Shown here: positions 50,574 through 62,148 of the stretch, piece by piece
Layout of the letters: every line of letters begins with the position of its first letter
How positions within the stretch are numbered: position 1 is the first letter of the stretch
NCBI GenBank assembly: GCA_932294295.1
Contig: OW028576.1
Coordinates: 25,551,227-25,615,226 of the forward strand
Source of the DNA: Alitta virens
Lineage: Eukaryota; Annelida; Polychaeta; Phyllodocida; Nereididae
Direction of reading: 5' to 3'
Length of the DNA: 64,000 nt
Translations under genes and position numbers: made by a program
The notes under the pieces: model-generated
The model's input: the letters and a program-made list of their open reading frames with translations, nothing else
Databases searched by the model: none
Told to the model about the DNA's origin: nothing

Positions 50574-50577
50574 TTAG
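50225..50577 (+). pseudogene. hAT/ZBED-like transposase fragment, frameshifted
   Basis: Two overlapping forward frames look like consecutive parts of one protein. The first (from 50225) contains SFLCYIMYIRIEGRK. The second is open from 50290 after a TGA at 50287 and reads KIQDW, then RFKARHTAENIYTNY, then KITTVVTANMLKAF and LPGF, followed by an acidic run (KDEDEDCDELEP). The order 'SFL..YI', 'W', 'RFKGRHTAENI', 'VTDNASNM.KAF', acidic linker is what I know from hAT-superfamily and ZBED-type transposases, in the RNase H-like domain. Here the VTDNASNM motif is shortened to VTANM, removing the catalytic-region Asp, and a frameshift lies near 50290-50300. The frame ends at a TAG formed at the junction with the next module. 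Only about 110 residues remain of a protein usually 600 or more long. It is a dead fragment, probably carried by family D. No database check was possible. Confidence 0.55.
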
Positions 50578-50939
50578 GCTTCACCTAATACCTTAGGTGA
50601 AGACTATTGTTTTTGGTATTATTAGGCTTCACCTACTTCCGTAGGTGAAGACTATTGTTTTTGGTATTATTATTATTAGGCTTCACCTAATACCTTAGGT
50701 GAAGACTATTGTTTTTGGTATTATTAGGCTTCACCTACTTCCGTAGGTGAAGACTATTGTTTTTGGTATTATTATTAGGCTTCACCTAATACCTTAGGTG
50801 AAGACTATTGTTTTTGGTATTATTATTAGGCTTCACCTAATACCTTAGGTGAAGACTATTGTTTTTGGTATTATTATTATTAGGCTTCACCTAATACCTT
50901 AGGTGAAGACTATTGTTTTTGGTATTATTATTATTATTA
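50576..50939 (+). repeat. Seven 5'-end modules with ATT tracts
   Basis: Modules start at 50576, 50624 (variant), 50678, 50726 (variant), 50777, 50828 and 50882. The largest cluster in the window, placed immediately before the A-type array. Confidence 0.8.
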
Positions 50940-51931
50940 TTTACAGGCAAAATTTTAGAGTTGGAGGACCAAACTTTACCACAAGGTACCCTAGGATGAC
51001 CTTATTACTTTGACCTAGTTTGAGTGACCTTGACCTATTTTTCAAGGTCACAGGTCACCTTTAGTACAAAATTTTAAGAACTTAAAATTGGCATATCCTC
51101 TAAACCAGTGCAGTTAAATACTAATGGTCTTGGATCTTGTGATTAAATATGTTTTAAAGTGTTTTGACATTACATAATTGTGAATCACTCATGCGGAACA
51201 TACCGCAATGCAACATGGAGCAGTTTTCAGTCTAGATTCGACTTGGCCAAAACCGGAAGTTGTAAGAAGCCAATGATGGTGCTAAAAGTTGCCCCTTACT
51301 CGGGGCCAGTGCAGTGTGAAAGATGAAGATGATGTCATTAATGGTTTTTGAAATATTGAGTTTTTCACATTTTTGAATTATGAAAAATAGGTACCCATGT
51401 CCATTTCACCATGAAATATTGGTTTTAGGTTATAACATGCTATAGTAAACTACCCCAAACATGTACCCAAAACCCCCAAATCAAGTGTCAAATTTGACCT
51501 TGAAGGTCATTTTCAAGGTCATTTTGACCTTCGAAATGTGAAAAACAAGCAATTTTGACACTGCCACAAAAATACCTTAGAAGTAAGTGTTTGAGCTGAA
51601 AGTTTTTTCTTTGGAAGACATTGACCAGTATTATAAGAATATGTACTCGGTTTTGACAGAAATTAATATGTTGATTTTTAAAAAATTCATAAACTCGGAC
51701 AACTGTTTTTTGAGTAAAAAAAATAGTGAAAATGGTCATTTTCACTGAGAAATATTCACTTTAGCCAAATGCCAAGCATGGGTGACCCCCTACAATTCAC
51801 ATATGGGCTTTCAGAATCTGCTGTCAATTTTGACATTTGACCTAAATGTCAAGGTCAAATTTAAGGTCAAACAATCTATGAAAGTTGATATTTTGAATTC
51901 TTGATTTTTTTTAAGATAGTAGAAATGCTTG
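50940..51931 (+). mobile_element. Family C/A unit 24, cut by assembly gap
   Basis: The first 992 bases of a unit with alpha and R alleles. Just before the gap it has AAGATAGTAGAAATGCTTG, the A-family form, so it is probably the first A unit. Its 3' part lies in the gap. Confidence 0.65.
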
Positions 51932-52131
51932 NNNNNNNNNNNNNNNNNNNNNNNNNNNNNNNNNNNNNNNNNNNNNNNNNNNNNNNNNNNNNNNNNNNNN
52001 NNNNNNNNNNNNNNNNNNNNNNNNNNNNNNNNNNNNNNNNNNNNNNNNNNNNNNNNNNNNNNNNNNNNNNNNNNNNNNNNNNNNNNNNNNNNNNNNNNNN
52101 NNNNNNNNNNNNNNNNNNNNNNNNNNNNNNN
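51932..52131. other. Assembly gap of 200 N
   Basis: Exactly 200 N, a placeholder-like length. Aligning both flanks to the 1676-bp A unit, the left flank stops at unit base 992 and the right flank resumes at base 41 of the next unit. The expected missing length is 724 bp plus any whole number of 1676-bp units. Confidence 0.95.
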
Positions 52132-53735
52132 CACAAGGTACCCTAGGATGACCTTATTACTTTGACCTAGTTTGAGTGACCTTGACCTATTTTTCAAGGT
52201 CACAGGTCACCTTTAGTACAAAATTTTAAGAACTTAAAATTGGCATATCCTCTAAACCAGTGCAGTTAAATACTAATGGTCTTGGATCTTGTGATTAAAT
52301 ATGTTTTAAAGTGTTTTGACATTACATAATTGTGAATCACTCATGCGGAACATACCGCAATGCAACATGGAGCAGTTTTCAGTCTAGATTCGACTTGGCC
52401 AAAACCGGAAGTTGTAAGAAGCCAATGATGGTGCTAAAAGTTGCCCCTTACTCGGGGCCAGTGCAGTGTGAAAGATGAAGATGATGTCATTAATGGTTTT
52501 TGAAATATTGAGTTTTTCACATTTTTGAATTATGAAAAATAGGTACCCATGTCCATTTCACCATGAAATATTGGTTTTAGGTTATAACATGCTATAGTAA
52601 ACTACCCCAAACATGTACCCAAAACCCCCAAATCAAGTGTCAAATTTGACCTTGAAGGTCATTTTCAAGGTCATTTTGACCTTCGAAATGTGAAAAACAA
52701 GCAATTTTGACACTGCCACAAAAATACCTTAGAAGTAAGTGTTTGAGCTGAAAGTTTTTTCTTTGGAAGACATTGACCAGTATTATAAGAATATGTACTC
52801 GGTTTTGACAGAAATTAATATGTTGATTTTTAAAAAATTCATAAACTCGGACAACTGTTTTTTGAGTAAAAAAAATAGTGAAAATGGTCATTTTCACTGA
52901 GAAATATTCACTTTAGCCAAATGCCAAGCATGGGTGACCCCCTACAATTCACATATGGGCTTTCAGAATCTGCTGTCAATTTTGACATTTGACCTAAATG
53001 TCAAGGTCAAATTTAAGGTCAAACAATCTATGAAAGTTGATATTTTGAATTCTTGATTTTTTTTAAGATAGTAGAAATGCTTGGATATGGCTGATCTTTG
53101 GATATGATGTTGCCCTAATACCCTACCAACAATCTGAAATGAAATATACGTGTATAACATGTTTCTTATACTGATTCATACTGTTTAAATGACAAGAAAT
53201 TGAATAATTTTGTCGGCGATTTCAACAATTTATTACTCGGCGATGCCGCAACGTAGAAAGGCGGTTCTGGTGGTCGAACAACGGGCTGCTTCTCCTCTTT
53301 AAAACGGTACAAAGATTGTGTTCGTACGTCTTGCGGCTGCCGAGTAACGGCCGATTTACTTCGGGATGTTTGCTCGTCCGTTCAGGGTTAATGAGCACAT
53401 GGCCTTGTTGGTAAACAAATTGGAGTCTTATGATGTTAAGGCAAGGAGAAAATAGTGAGGAAGGGTTTCGGGGGGGCTGGCAGCAGGGTGGGCGGTTGTG
53501 AAAAAATGGTAGATAATTTGTGGCGGGGTTGCCCGGTGGCGAGAGGCTGGCTGTCAATCTGTGATTTGTTTTGGTGGGATGCTGCGGGACTGCTGTGGCC
53601 TTGCAAATGGTAGCTGTGATGGGCTAGCTTGGAATTGGCTGGTGCCCTCAGACTAACCCTAAAATGTCACGTTTTCACTGTCCTCACAGTAGGTGAAGGC
53701 TATTTAGAAACTGTTCAGCAGTTTCAGTTTTCTAG
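52132..53735 (+). mobile_element. Family A unit 1 (5' edge in gap)
   Basis: An A-type copy whose first 40 bases are in the gap. To about 53120 it is the C body (alpha, R). It then skips ~600 bp of C sequence and resumes in a diverged match to C (AATATACGTGTATAACATG, TTCTTATACTGATTCATACTG). Then come ~480 bp of GC-richer DNA absent from C, and a different 3' end: GTAGGTGAAG 53689-53698, hairpin GAAACTG 53707-53713, loop TTCAG, CAGTTTC 53719-53725, six bases, CTAG 53732-53735. It has one extra G in a G-run near 53470 compared with later copies, so it spans 1677 rather than 1676. Confidence 0.7.
53212..53690. other. GC-richer insert of family A, origin unknown
   Basis: Composition changes sharply from AT-rich element DNA to GC-rich DNA with many CG dinucleotides (for example CGGCGATGCCGCAACG, TTCGTACGTCTTGCGGCTGC). 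It is absent from families B, C and D. Open frames exist on both strands (an antisense one of 111-127 codons rich in Pro/Ser/Arg; a shorter forward one) but I recognise no domain, and the frame shifts in this copy owing to the extra G. It may be captured host sequence; that is inference. Confidence 0.5.
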
Positions 53736-53768
53736 TTATTATTATTATTCTTATTATTATTATTATTA

Positions 53769-55411
53769 TTTACAGGCAAAATTTTAGAGTTGGAGGACCA
53801 AACTTTACCACAAGGTACCCTAGGATGACCTTATTACTTTGACCTAGTTTGAGTGACCTTGACCTATTTTTCAAGGTCACAGGTCACCTTTAGTACAAAA
53901 TTTTAAGAACTTAAAATTGGCATATCCTCTAAACCAGTGCAGTTAAATACTAATGGTCTTGGATCTTGTGATTAAATATGTTTTAAAGTGTTTTGACATT
54001 ACATAATTGTGAATCACTCATGCGGAACATACCGCAATGCAACATGGAGCAGTTTTCAGTCTAGATTCGACTTGGCCAAAACCGGAAGTTGTAAGAAGCC
54101 AATGATGGTGCTAAAAGTTGCCCCTTACTCGGGGCCAGTGCAGTGTGAAAGATGAAGATGATGTCATTAATGGTTTTTGAAATATTGAGTTTTTCACATT
54201 TTTGAATTATGAAAAATAGGTACCCATGTCCATTTCACCATGAAATATTGGTTTTAGGTTATAACATGCTATAGTAAACTACCCCAAACATGTACCCAAA
54301 ACCCCCAAATCAAGTGTCAAATTTGACCTTGAAGGTCATTTTCAAGGTCATTTTGACCTTCGAAATGTGAAAAACAAGCAATTTTGACACTGCCACAAAA
54401 ATACCTTAGAAGTAAGTGTTTGAGCTGAAAGTTTTTTCTTTGGAAGACATTGACCAGTATTATAAGAATATGTACTCGGTTTTGACAGAAATTAATATGT
54501 TGATTTTTAAAAAATTCATAAACTCGGACAACTGTTTTTTGAGTAAAAAAAATAGTGAAAATGGTCATTTTCACTGAGAAATATTCACTTTAGCCAAATG
54601 CCAAGCATGGGTGACCCCCTACAATTCACATATGGGCTTTCAGAATCTGCTGTCAATTTTGACATTTGACCTAAATGTCAAGGTCAAATTTAAGGTCAAA
54701 CAATCTATGAAAGTTGATATTTTGAATTCTTGATTTTTTTTAAGATAGTAGAAATGCTTGGATATGGCTGATCTTTGGATATGATGTTGCCCTAATACCC
54801 TACCAACAATCTGAAATGAAATATACGTGTATAACATGTTTCTTATACTGATTCATACTGTTTAAATGACAAGAAATTGAATAATTTTGTCGGCGATTTC
54901 AACAATTTATTACTCGGCGATGCCGCAACGTAGAAAGGCGGTTCTGGTGGTCGAACAACGGGCTGCTTCTCCTCTTTAAAACGGTACAAAGATTGTGTTC
55001 GTACGTCTTGCGGCTGCCGAGTAACGGCCGATTTACTTCGGGATGTTTGCTCGTCCGTTCAGGGTTAATGAGCACATGGCCTTGTTGGTAAACAAATTGG
55101 AGTCTTATGATGTTAAGGCAAGGAGAAAATAGTGAGGAAGGGTTTCGGGGGGCTGGCAGCAGGGTGGGCGGTTGTGAAAAAATGGTAGATAATTTGTGGC
55201 GGGGTTGCCCGGTGGCGAGAGGCTGGCTGTCAATCTGTGATTTGTTTTGGTGGGATGCTGCGGGACTGCTGTGGCCTTGCAAATGGTAGCTGTGATGGGC
55301 TAGCTTGGAATTGGCTGGTGCCCTCAGACTAACCCTAAAATGTCACGTTTTCACTGTCCTCACAGTAGGTGAAGGCTATTTAGAAACTGTTCAGCAGTTT
55401 CAGTTTTCTAG
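53769..55411 (+). mobile_element. Family A unit 2 (reference A copy)
   Basis: First complete A unit: TTTACAGGC at 53769, CTAG at 55408-55411, next unit starting 1676 bp later. Same layout as A unit 1. The intervening ATT tract with a single C is the same length in each following copy. Confidence 0.75.
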
Positions 55412-55444
55412 TTATTATTATTATTCTTATTATTATTATTATTA

Positions 55445-57087
55445 TTTACAGGCAAAATTTTAGAGTTGGAGGACCAAACTTTACCACAAGGTACCCTAGG
55501 ATGACCTTATTACTTTGACCTAGTTTGAGTGACCTTGACCTATTTTTCAAGGTCACAGGTCACCTTTAGTACAAAATTTTAAGAACTTAAAATTGGCATA
55601 TCCTCTAAACCAGTGCAGTTAAATACTAATGGTCTTGGATCTTGTGATTAAATATGTTTTAAAGTGTTTTGACATTACATAATTGTGAATCACTCATGCG
55701 GAACATACCGCAATGCAACATGGAGCAGTTTTCAGTCTAGATTCGACTTGGCCAAAACCGGAAGTTGTAAGAAGCCAATGATGGTGCTAAAAGTTGCCCC
55801 TTACTCGGGGCCAGTGCAGTGTGAAAGATGAAGATGATGTCATTAATGGTTTTTGAAATATTGAGTTTTTCACATTTTTGAATTATGAAAAATAGGTACC
55901 CATGTCCATTTCACCATGAAATATTGGTTTTAGGTTATAACATGCTATAGTAAACTACCCCAAACATGTACCCAAAACCCCCAAATCAAGTGTCAAATTT
56001 GACCTTGAAGGTCATTTTCAAGGTCATTTTGACCTTCGAAATGTGAAAAACAAGCAATTTTGACACTGCCACAAAAATACCTTAGAAGTAAGTGTTTGAG
56101 CTGAAAGTTTTTTCTTTGGAAGACATTGACCAGTATTATAAGAATATGTACTCGGTTTTGACAGAAATTAATATGTTGATTTTTAAAAAATTCATAAACT
56201 CGGACAACTGTTTTTTGAGTAAAAAAAATAGTGAAAATGGTCATTTTCACTGAGAAATATTCACTTTAGCCAAATGCCAAGCATGGGTGACCCCCTACAA
56301 TTCACATATGGGCTTTCAGAATCTGCTGTCAATTTTGACATTTGACCTAAATGTCAAGGTCAAATTTAAGGTCAAACAATCTATGAAAGTTGATATTTTG
56401 AATTCTTGATTTTTTTTAAGATAGTAGAAATGCTTGGATATGGCTGATCTTTGGATATGATGTTGCCCTAATACCCTACCAACAATCTGAAATGAAATAT
56501 ACGTGTATAACATGTTTCTTATACTGATTCATACTGTTTAAATGACAAGAAATTGAATAATTTTGTCGGCGATTTCAACAATTTATTACTCGGCGATGCC
56601 GCAACGTAGAAAGGCGGTTCTGGTGGTCGAACAACGGGCTGCTTCTCCTCTTTAAAACGGTACAAAGATTGTGTTCGTACGTCTTGCGGCTGCCGAGTAA
56701 CGGCCGATTTACTTCGGGATGTTTGCTCGTCCGTTCAGGGTTAATGAGCACATGGCCTTGTTGGTAAACAAATTGGAGTCTTATGATGTTAAGGCAAGGA
56801 GAAAATAGTGAGGAAGGGTTTCGGGGGGCTGGCAGCAGGGTGGGCGGTTGTGAAAAAATGGTAGATAATTTGTGGCGGGGTTGCCCGGTGGCGAGAGGCT
56901 GGCTGTCAATCTGTGATTTGTTTTGGTGGGATGCTGCGGGACTGCTGTGGCCTTGCAAATGGTAGCTGTGATGGGCTAGCTTGGAATTGGCTGGTGCCCT
57001 CAGACTAACCCTAAAATGTCACGTTTTCACTGTCCTCACAGTAGGTGAAGGCTATTTAGAAACTGTTCAGCAGTTTCAGTTTTCTAG
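55445..57087 (+). mobile_element. Family A unit 3
   Basis: Offset of exactly 1676 from unit 2; no difference noticed by eye. Confidence 0.75.
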
Positions 57088-57120
57088 TTATTATTATTAT
57101 TCTTATTATTATTATTATTA

Positions 57121-58763
57121 TTTACAGGCAAAATTTTAGAGTTGGAGGACCAAACTTTACCACAAGGTACCCTAGGATGACCTTATTACTTTGACCTAGT
57201 TTGAGTGACCTTGACCTATTTTTCAAGGTCACAGGTCACCTTTAGTACAAAATTTTAAGAACTTAAAATTGGCATATCCTCTAAACCAGTGCAGTTAAAT
57301 ACTAATGGTCTTGGATCTTGTGATTAAATATGTTTTAAAGTGTTTTGACATTACATAATTGTGAATCACTCATGCGGAACATACCGCAATGCAACATGGA
57401 GCAGTTTTCAGTCTAGATTCGACTTGGCCAAAACCGGAAGTTGTAAGAAGCCAATGATGGTGCTAAAAGTTGCCCCTTACTCGGGGCCAGTGCAGTGTGA
57501 AAGATGAAGATGATGTCATTAATGGTTTTTGAAATATTGAGTTTTTCACATTTTTGAATTATGAAAAATAGGTACCCATGTCCATTTCACCATGAAATAT
57601 TGGTTTTAGGTTATAACATGCTATAGTAAACTACCCCAAACATGTACCCAAAACCCCCAAATCAAGTGTCAAATTTGACCTTGAAGGTCATTTTCAAGGT
57701 CATTTTGACCTTCGAAATGTGAAAAACAAGCAATTTTGACACTGCCACAAAAATACCTTAGAAGTAAGTGTTTGAGCTGAAAGTTTTTTCTTTGGAAGAC
57801 ATTGACCAGTATTATAAGAATATGTACTCGGTTTTGACAGAAATTAATATGTTGATTTTTAAAAAATTCATAAACTCGGACAACTGTTTTTTGAGTAAAA
57901 AAAATAGTGAAAATGGTCATTTTCACTGAGAAATATTCACTTTAGCCAAATGCCAAGCATGGGTGACCCCCTACAATTCACATATGGGCTTTCAGAATCT
58001 GCTGTCAATTTTGACATTTGACCTAAATGTCAAGGTCAAATTTAAGGTCAAACAATCTATGAAAGTTGATATTTTGAATTCTTGATTTTTTTTAAGATAG
58101 TAGAAATGCTTGGATATGGCTGATCTTTGGATATGATGTTGCCCTAATACCCTACCAACAATCTGAAATGAAATATACGTGTATAACATGTTTCTTATAC
58201 TGATTCATACTGTTTAAATGACAAGAAATTGAATAATTTTGTCGGCGATTTCAACAATTTATTACTCGGCGATGCCGCAACGTAGAAAGGCGGTTCTGGT
58301 GGTCGAACAACGGGCTGCTTCTCCTCTTTAAAACGGTACAAAGATTGTGTTCGTACGTCTTGCGGCTGCCGAGTAACGGCCGATTTACTTCGGGATGTTT
58401 GCTCGTCCGTTCAGGGTTAATGAGCACATGGCCTTGTTGGTAAACAAATTGGAGTCTTATGATGTTAAGGCAAGGAGAAAATAGTGAGGAAGGGTTTCGG
58501 GGGGCTGGCAGCAGGGTGGGCGGTTGTGAAAAAATGGTAGATAATTTGTGGCGGGGTTGCCCGGTGGCGAGAGGCTGGCTGTCAATCTGTGATTTGTTTT
58601 GGTGGGATGCTGCGGGACTGCTGTGGCCTTGCAAATGGTAGCTGTGATGGGCTAGCTTGGAATTGGCTGGTGCCCTCAGACTAACCCTAAAATGTCACGT
58701 TTTCACTGTCCTCACAGTAGGTGAAGGCTATTTAGAAACTGTTCAGCAGTTTCAGTTTTCTAG
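57121..58763 (+). mobile_element. Family A unit 4
   Basis: Offset of exactly 1676 from unit 3; no difference noticed by eye. Confidence 0.75.
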
Positions 58764-58796
58764 TTATTATTATTATTCTTATTATTATTATTATTA

Positions 58797-60439
58797 TTTA
58801 CAGGCAAAATTTTAGAGTTGGAGGACCAAACTTTACCACAAGGTACCCTAGGATGACCTTATTACTTTGACCTAGTTTGAGTGACCTTGACCTATTTTTC
58901 AAGGTCACAGGTCACCTTTAGTACAAAATTTTAAGAACTTAAAATTGGCATATCCTCTAAACCAGTGCAGTTAAATACTAATGGTCTTGGATCTTGTGAT
59001 TAAATATGTTTTAAAGTGTTTTGACATTACATAATTGTGAATCACTCATGCGGAACATACCGCAATGCAACATGGAGCAGTTTTCAGTCTAGATTCGACT
59101 TGGCCAAAACCGGAAGTTGTAAGAAGCCAATGATGGTGCTAAAAGTTGCCCCTTACTCGGGGCCAGTGCAGTGTGAAAGATGAAGATGATGTCATTAATG
59201 GTTTTTGAAATATTGAGTTTTTCACATTTTTGAATTATGAAAAATAGGTACCCATGTCCATTTCACCATGAAATATTGGTTTTAGGTTATAACATGCTAT
59301 AGTAAACTACCCCAAACATGTACCCAAAACCCCCAAATCAAGTGTCAAATTTGACCTTGAAGGTCATTTTCAAGGTCATTTTGACCTTCGAAATGTGAAA
59401 AACAAGCAATTTTGACACTGCCACAAAAATACCTTAGAAGTAAGTGTTTGAGCTGAAAGTTTTTTCTTTGGAAGACATTGACCAGTATTATAAGAATATG
59501 TACTCGGTTTTGACAGAAATTAATATGTTGATTTTTAAAAAATTCATAAACTCGGACAACTGTTTTTTGAGTAAAAAAAATAGTGAAAATGGTCATTTTC
59601 ACTGAGAAATATTCACTTTAGCCAAATGCCAAGCATGGGTGACCCCCTACAATTCACATATGGGCTTTCAGAATCTGCTGTCAATTTTGACATTTGACCT
59701 AAATGTCAAGGTCAAATTTAAGGTCAAACAATCTATGAAAGTTGATATTTTGAATTCTTGATTTTTTTTAAGATAGTAGAAATGCTTGGATATGGCTGAT
59801 CTTTGGATATGATGTTGCCCTAATACCCTACCAACAATCTGAAATGAAATATACGTGTATAACATGTTTCTTATACTGATTCATACTGTTTAAATGACAA
59901 GAAATTGAATAATTTTGTCGGCGATTTCAACAATTTATTACTCGGCGATGCCGCAACGTAGAAAGGCGGTTCTGGTGGTCGAACAACGGGCTGCTTCTCC
60001 TCTTTAAAACGGTACAAAGATTGTGTTCGTACGTCTTGCGGCTGCCGAGTAACGGCCGATTTACTTCGGGATGTTTGCTCGTCCGTTCAGGGTTAATGAG
60101 CACATGGCCTTGTTGGTAAACAAATTGGAGTCTTATGATGTTAAGGCAAGGAGAAAATAGTGAGGAAGGGTTTCGGGGGGCTGGCAGCAGGGTGGGCGGT
60201 TGTGAAAAAATGGTAGATAATTTGTGGCGGGGTTGCCCGGTGGCGAGAGGCTGGCTGTCAATCTGTGATTTGTTTTGGTGGGATGCTGCGGGACTGCTGT
60301 GGCCTTGCAAATGGTAGCTGTGATGGGCTAGCTTGGAATTGGCTGGTGCCCTCAGACTAACCCTAAAATGTCACGTTTTCACTGTCCTCACAGTAGGTGA
60401 AGGCTATTTAGAAACTGTTCAGCAGTTTCAGTTTTCTAG
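58797..60439 (+). mobile_element. Family A unit 5
   Basis: Offset of exactly 1676 from unit 4; no difference noticed by eye. Confidence 0.75.
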
Positions 60440-60472
60440 TTATTATTATTATTCTTATTATTATTATTATTA

Positions 60473-62115
60473 TTTACAGGCAAAATTTTAGAGTTGGAGG
60501 ACCAAACTTTACCACAAGGTACCCTAGGATGACCTTATTACTTTGACCTAGTTTGAGTGACCTTGACCTATTTTTCAAGGTCACAGGTCACCTTTAGTAC
60601 AAAATTTTAAGAACTTAAAATTGGCATATCCTCTAAACCAGTGCAGTTAAATACTAATGGTCTTGGATCTTGTGATTAAATATGTTTTAAAGTGTTTTGA
60701 CATTACATAATTGTGAATCACTCATGCGGAACATACCGCAATGCAACATGGAGCAGTTTTCAGTCTAGATTCGACTTGGCCAAAACCGGAAGTTGTAAGA
60801 AGCCAATGATGGTGCTAAAAGTTGCCCCTTACTCGGGGCCAGTGCAGTGTGAAAGATGAAGATGATGTCATTAATGGTTTTTGAAATATTGAGTTTTTCA
60901 CATTTTTGAATTATGAAAAATAGGTACCCATGTCCATTTCACCATGAAATATTGGTTTTAGGTTATAACATGCTATAGTAAACTACCCCAAACATGTACC
61001 CAAAACCCCCAAATCAAGTGTCAAATTTGACCTTGAAGGTCATTTTCAAGGTCATTTTGACCTTCGAAATGTGAAAAACAAGCAATTTTGACACTGCCAC
61101 AAAAATACCTTAGAAGTAAGTGTTTGAGCTGAAAGTTTTTTCTTTGGAAGACATTGACCAGTATTATAAGAATATGTACTCGGTTTTGACAGAAATTAAT
61201 ATGTTGATTTTTAAAAAATTCATAAACTCGGACAACTGTTTTTTGAGTAAAAAAAATAGTGAAAATGGTCATTTTCACTGAGAAATATTCACTTTAGCCA
61301 AATGCCAAGCATGGGTGACCCCCTACAATTCACATATGGGCTTTCAGAATCTGCTGTCAATTTTGACATTTGACCTAAATGTCAAGGTCAAATTTAAGGT
61401 CAAACAATCTATGAAAGTTGATATTTTGAATTCTTGATTTTTTTTAAGATAGTAGAAATGCTTGGATATGGCTGATCTTTGGATATGATGTTGCCCTAAT
61501 ACCCTACCAACAATCTGAAATGAAATATACGTGTATAACATGTTTCTTATACTGATTCATACTGTTTAAATGACAAGAAATTGAATAATTTTGTCGGCGA
61601 TTTCAACAATTTATTACTCGGCGATGCCGCAACGTAGAAAGGCGGTTCTGGTGGTCGAACAACGGGCTGCTTCTCCTCTTTAAAACGGTACAAAGATTGT
61701 GTTCGTACGTCTTGCGGCTGCCGAGTAACGGCCGATTTACTTCGGGATGTTTGCTCGTCCGTTCAGGGTTAATGAGCACATGGCCTTGTTGGTAAACAAA
61801 TTGGAGTCTTATGATGTTAAGGCAAGGAGAAAATAGTGAGGAAGGGTTTCGGGGGGCTGGCAGCAGGGTGGGCGGTTGTGAAAAAATGGTAGATAATTTG
61901 TGGCGGGGTTGCCCGGTGGCGAGAGGCTGGCTGTCAATCTGTGATTTGTTTTGGTGGGATGCTGCGGGACTGCTGTGGCCTTGCAAATGGTAGCTGTGAT
62001 GGGCTAGCTTGGAATTGGCTGGTGCCCTCAGACTAACCCTAAAATGTCACGTTTTCACTGTCCTCACAGTAGGTGAAGGCTATTTAGAAACTGTTCAGCA
62101 GTTTCAGTTTTCTAG
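60473..62115 (+). mobile_element. Family A unit 6
   Basis: Offset of exactly 1676 from unit 5; no difference noticed by eye. Confidence 0.75.
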
Positions 62116-62148
62116 TTATTATTATTATTCTTATTATTATTATTATTA

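Noticed and set aside
54899..55289. Antisense 127-codon and forward 60-codon frames in the GC-rich insert of family A
   Set aside because: They overlap each other on opposite strands, no domain is recognised, and the first copy has a shifted frame because of an extra G. GC-rich DNA gives long chance frames.
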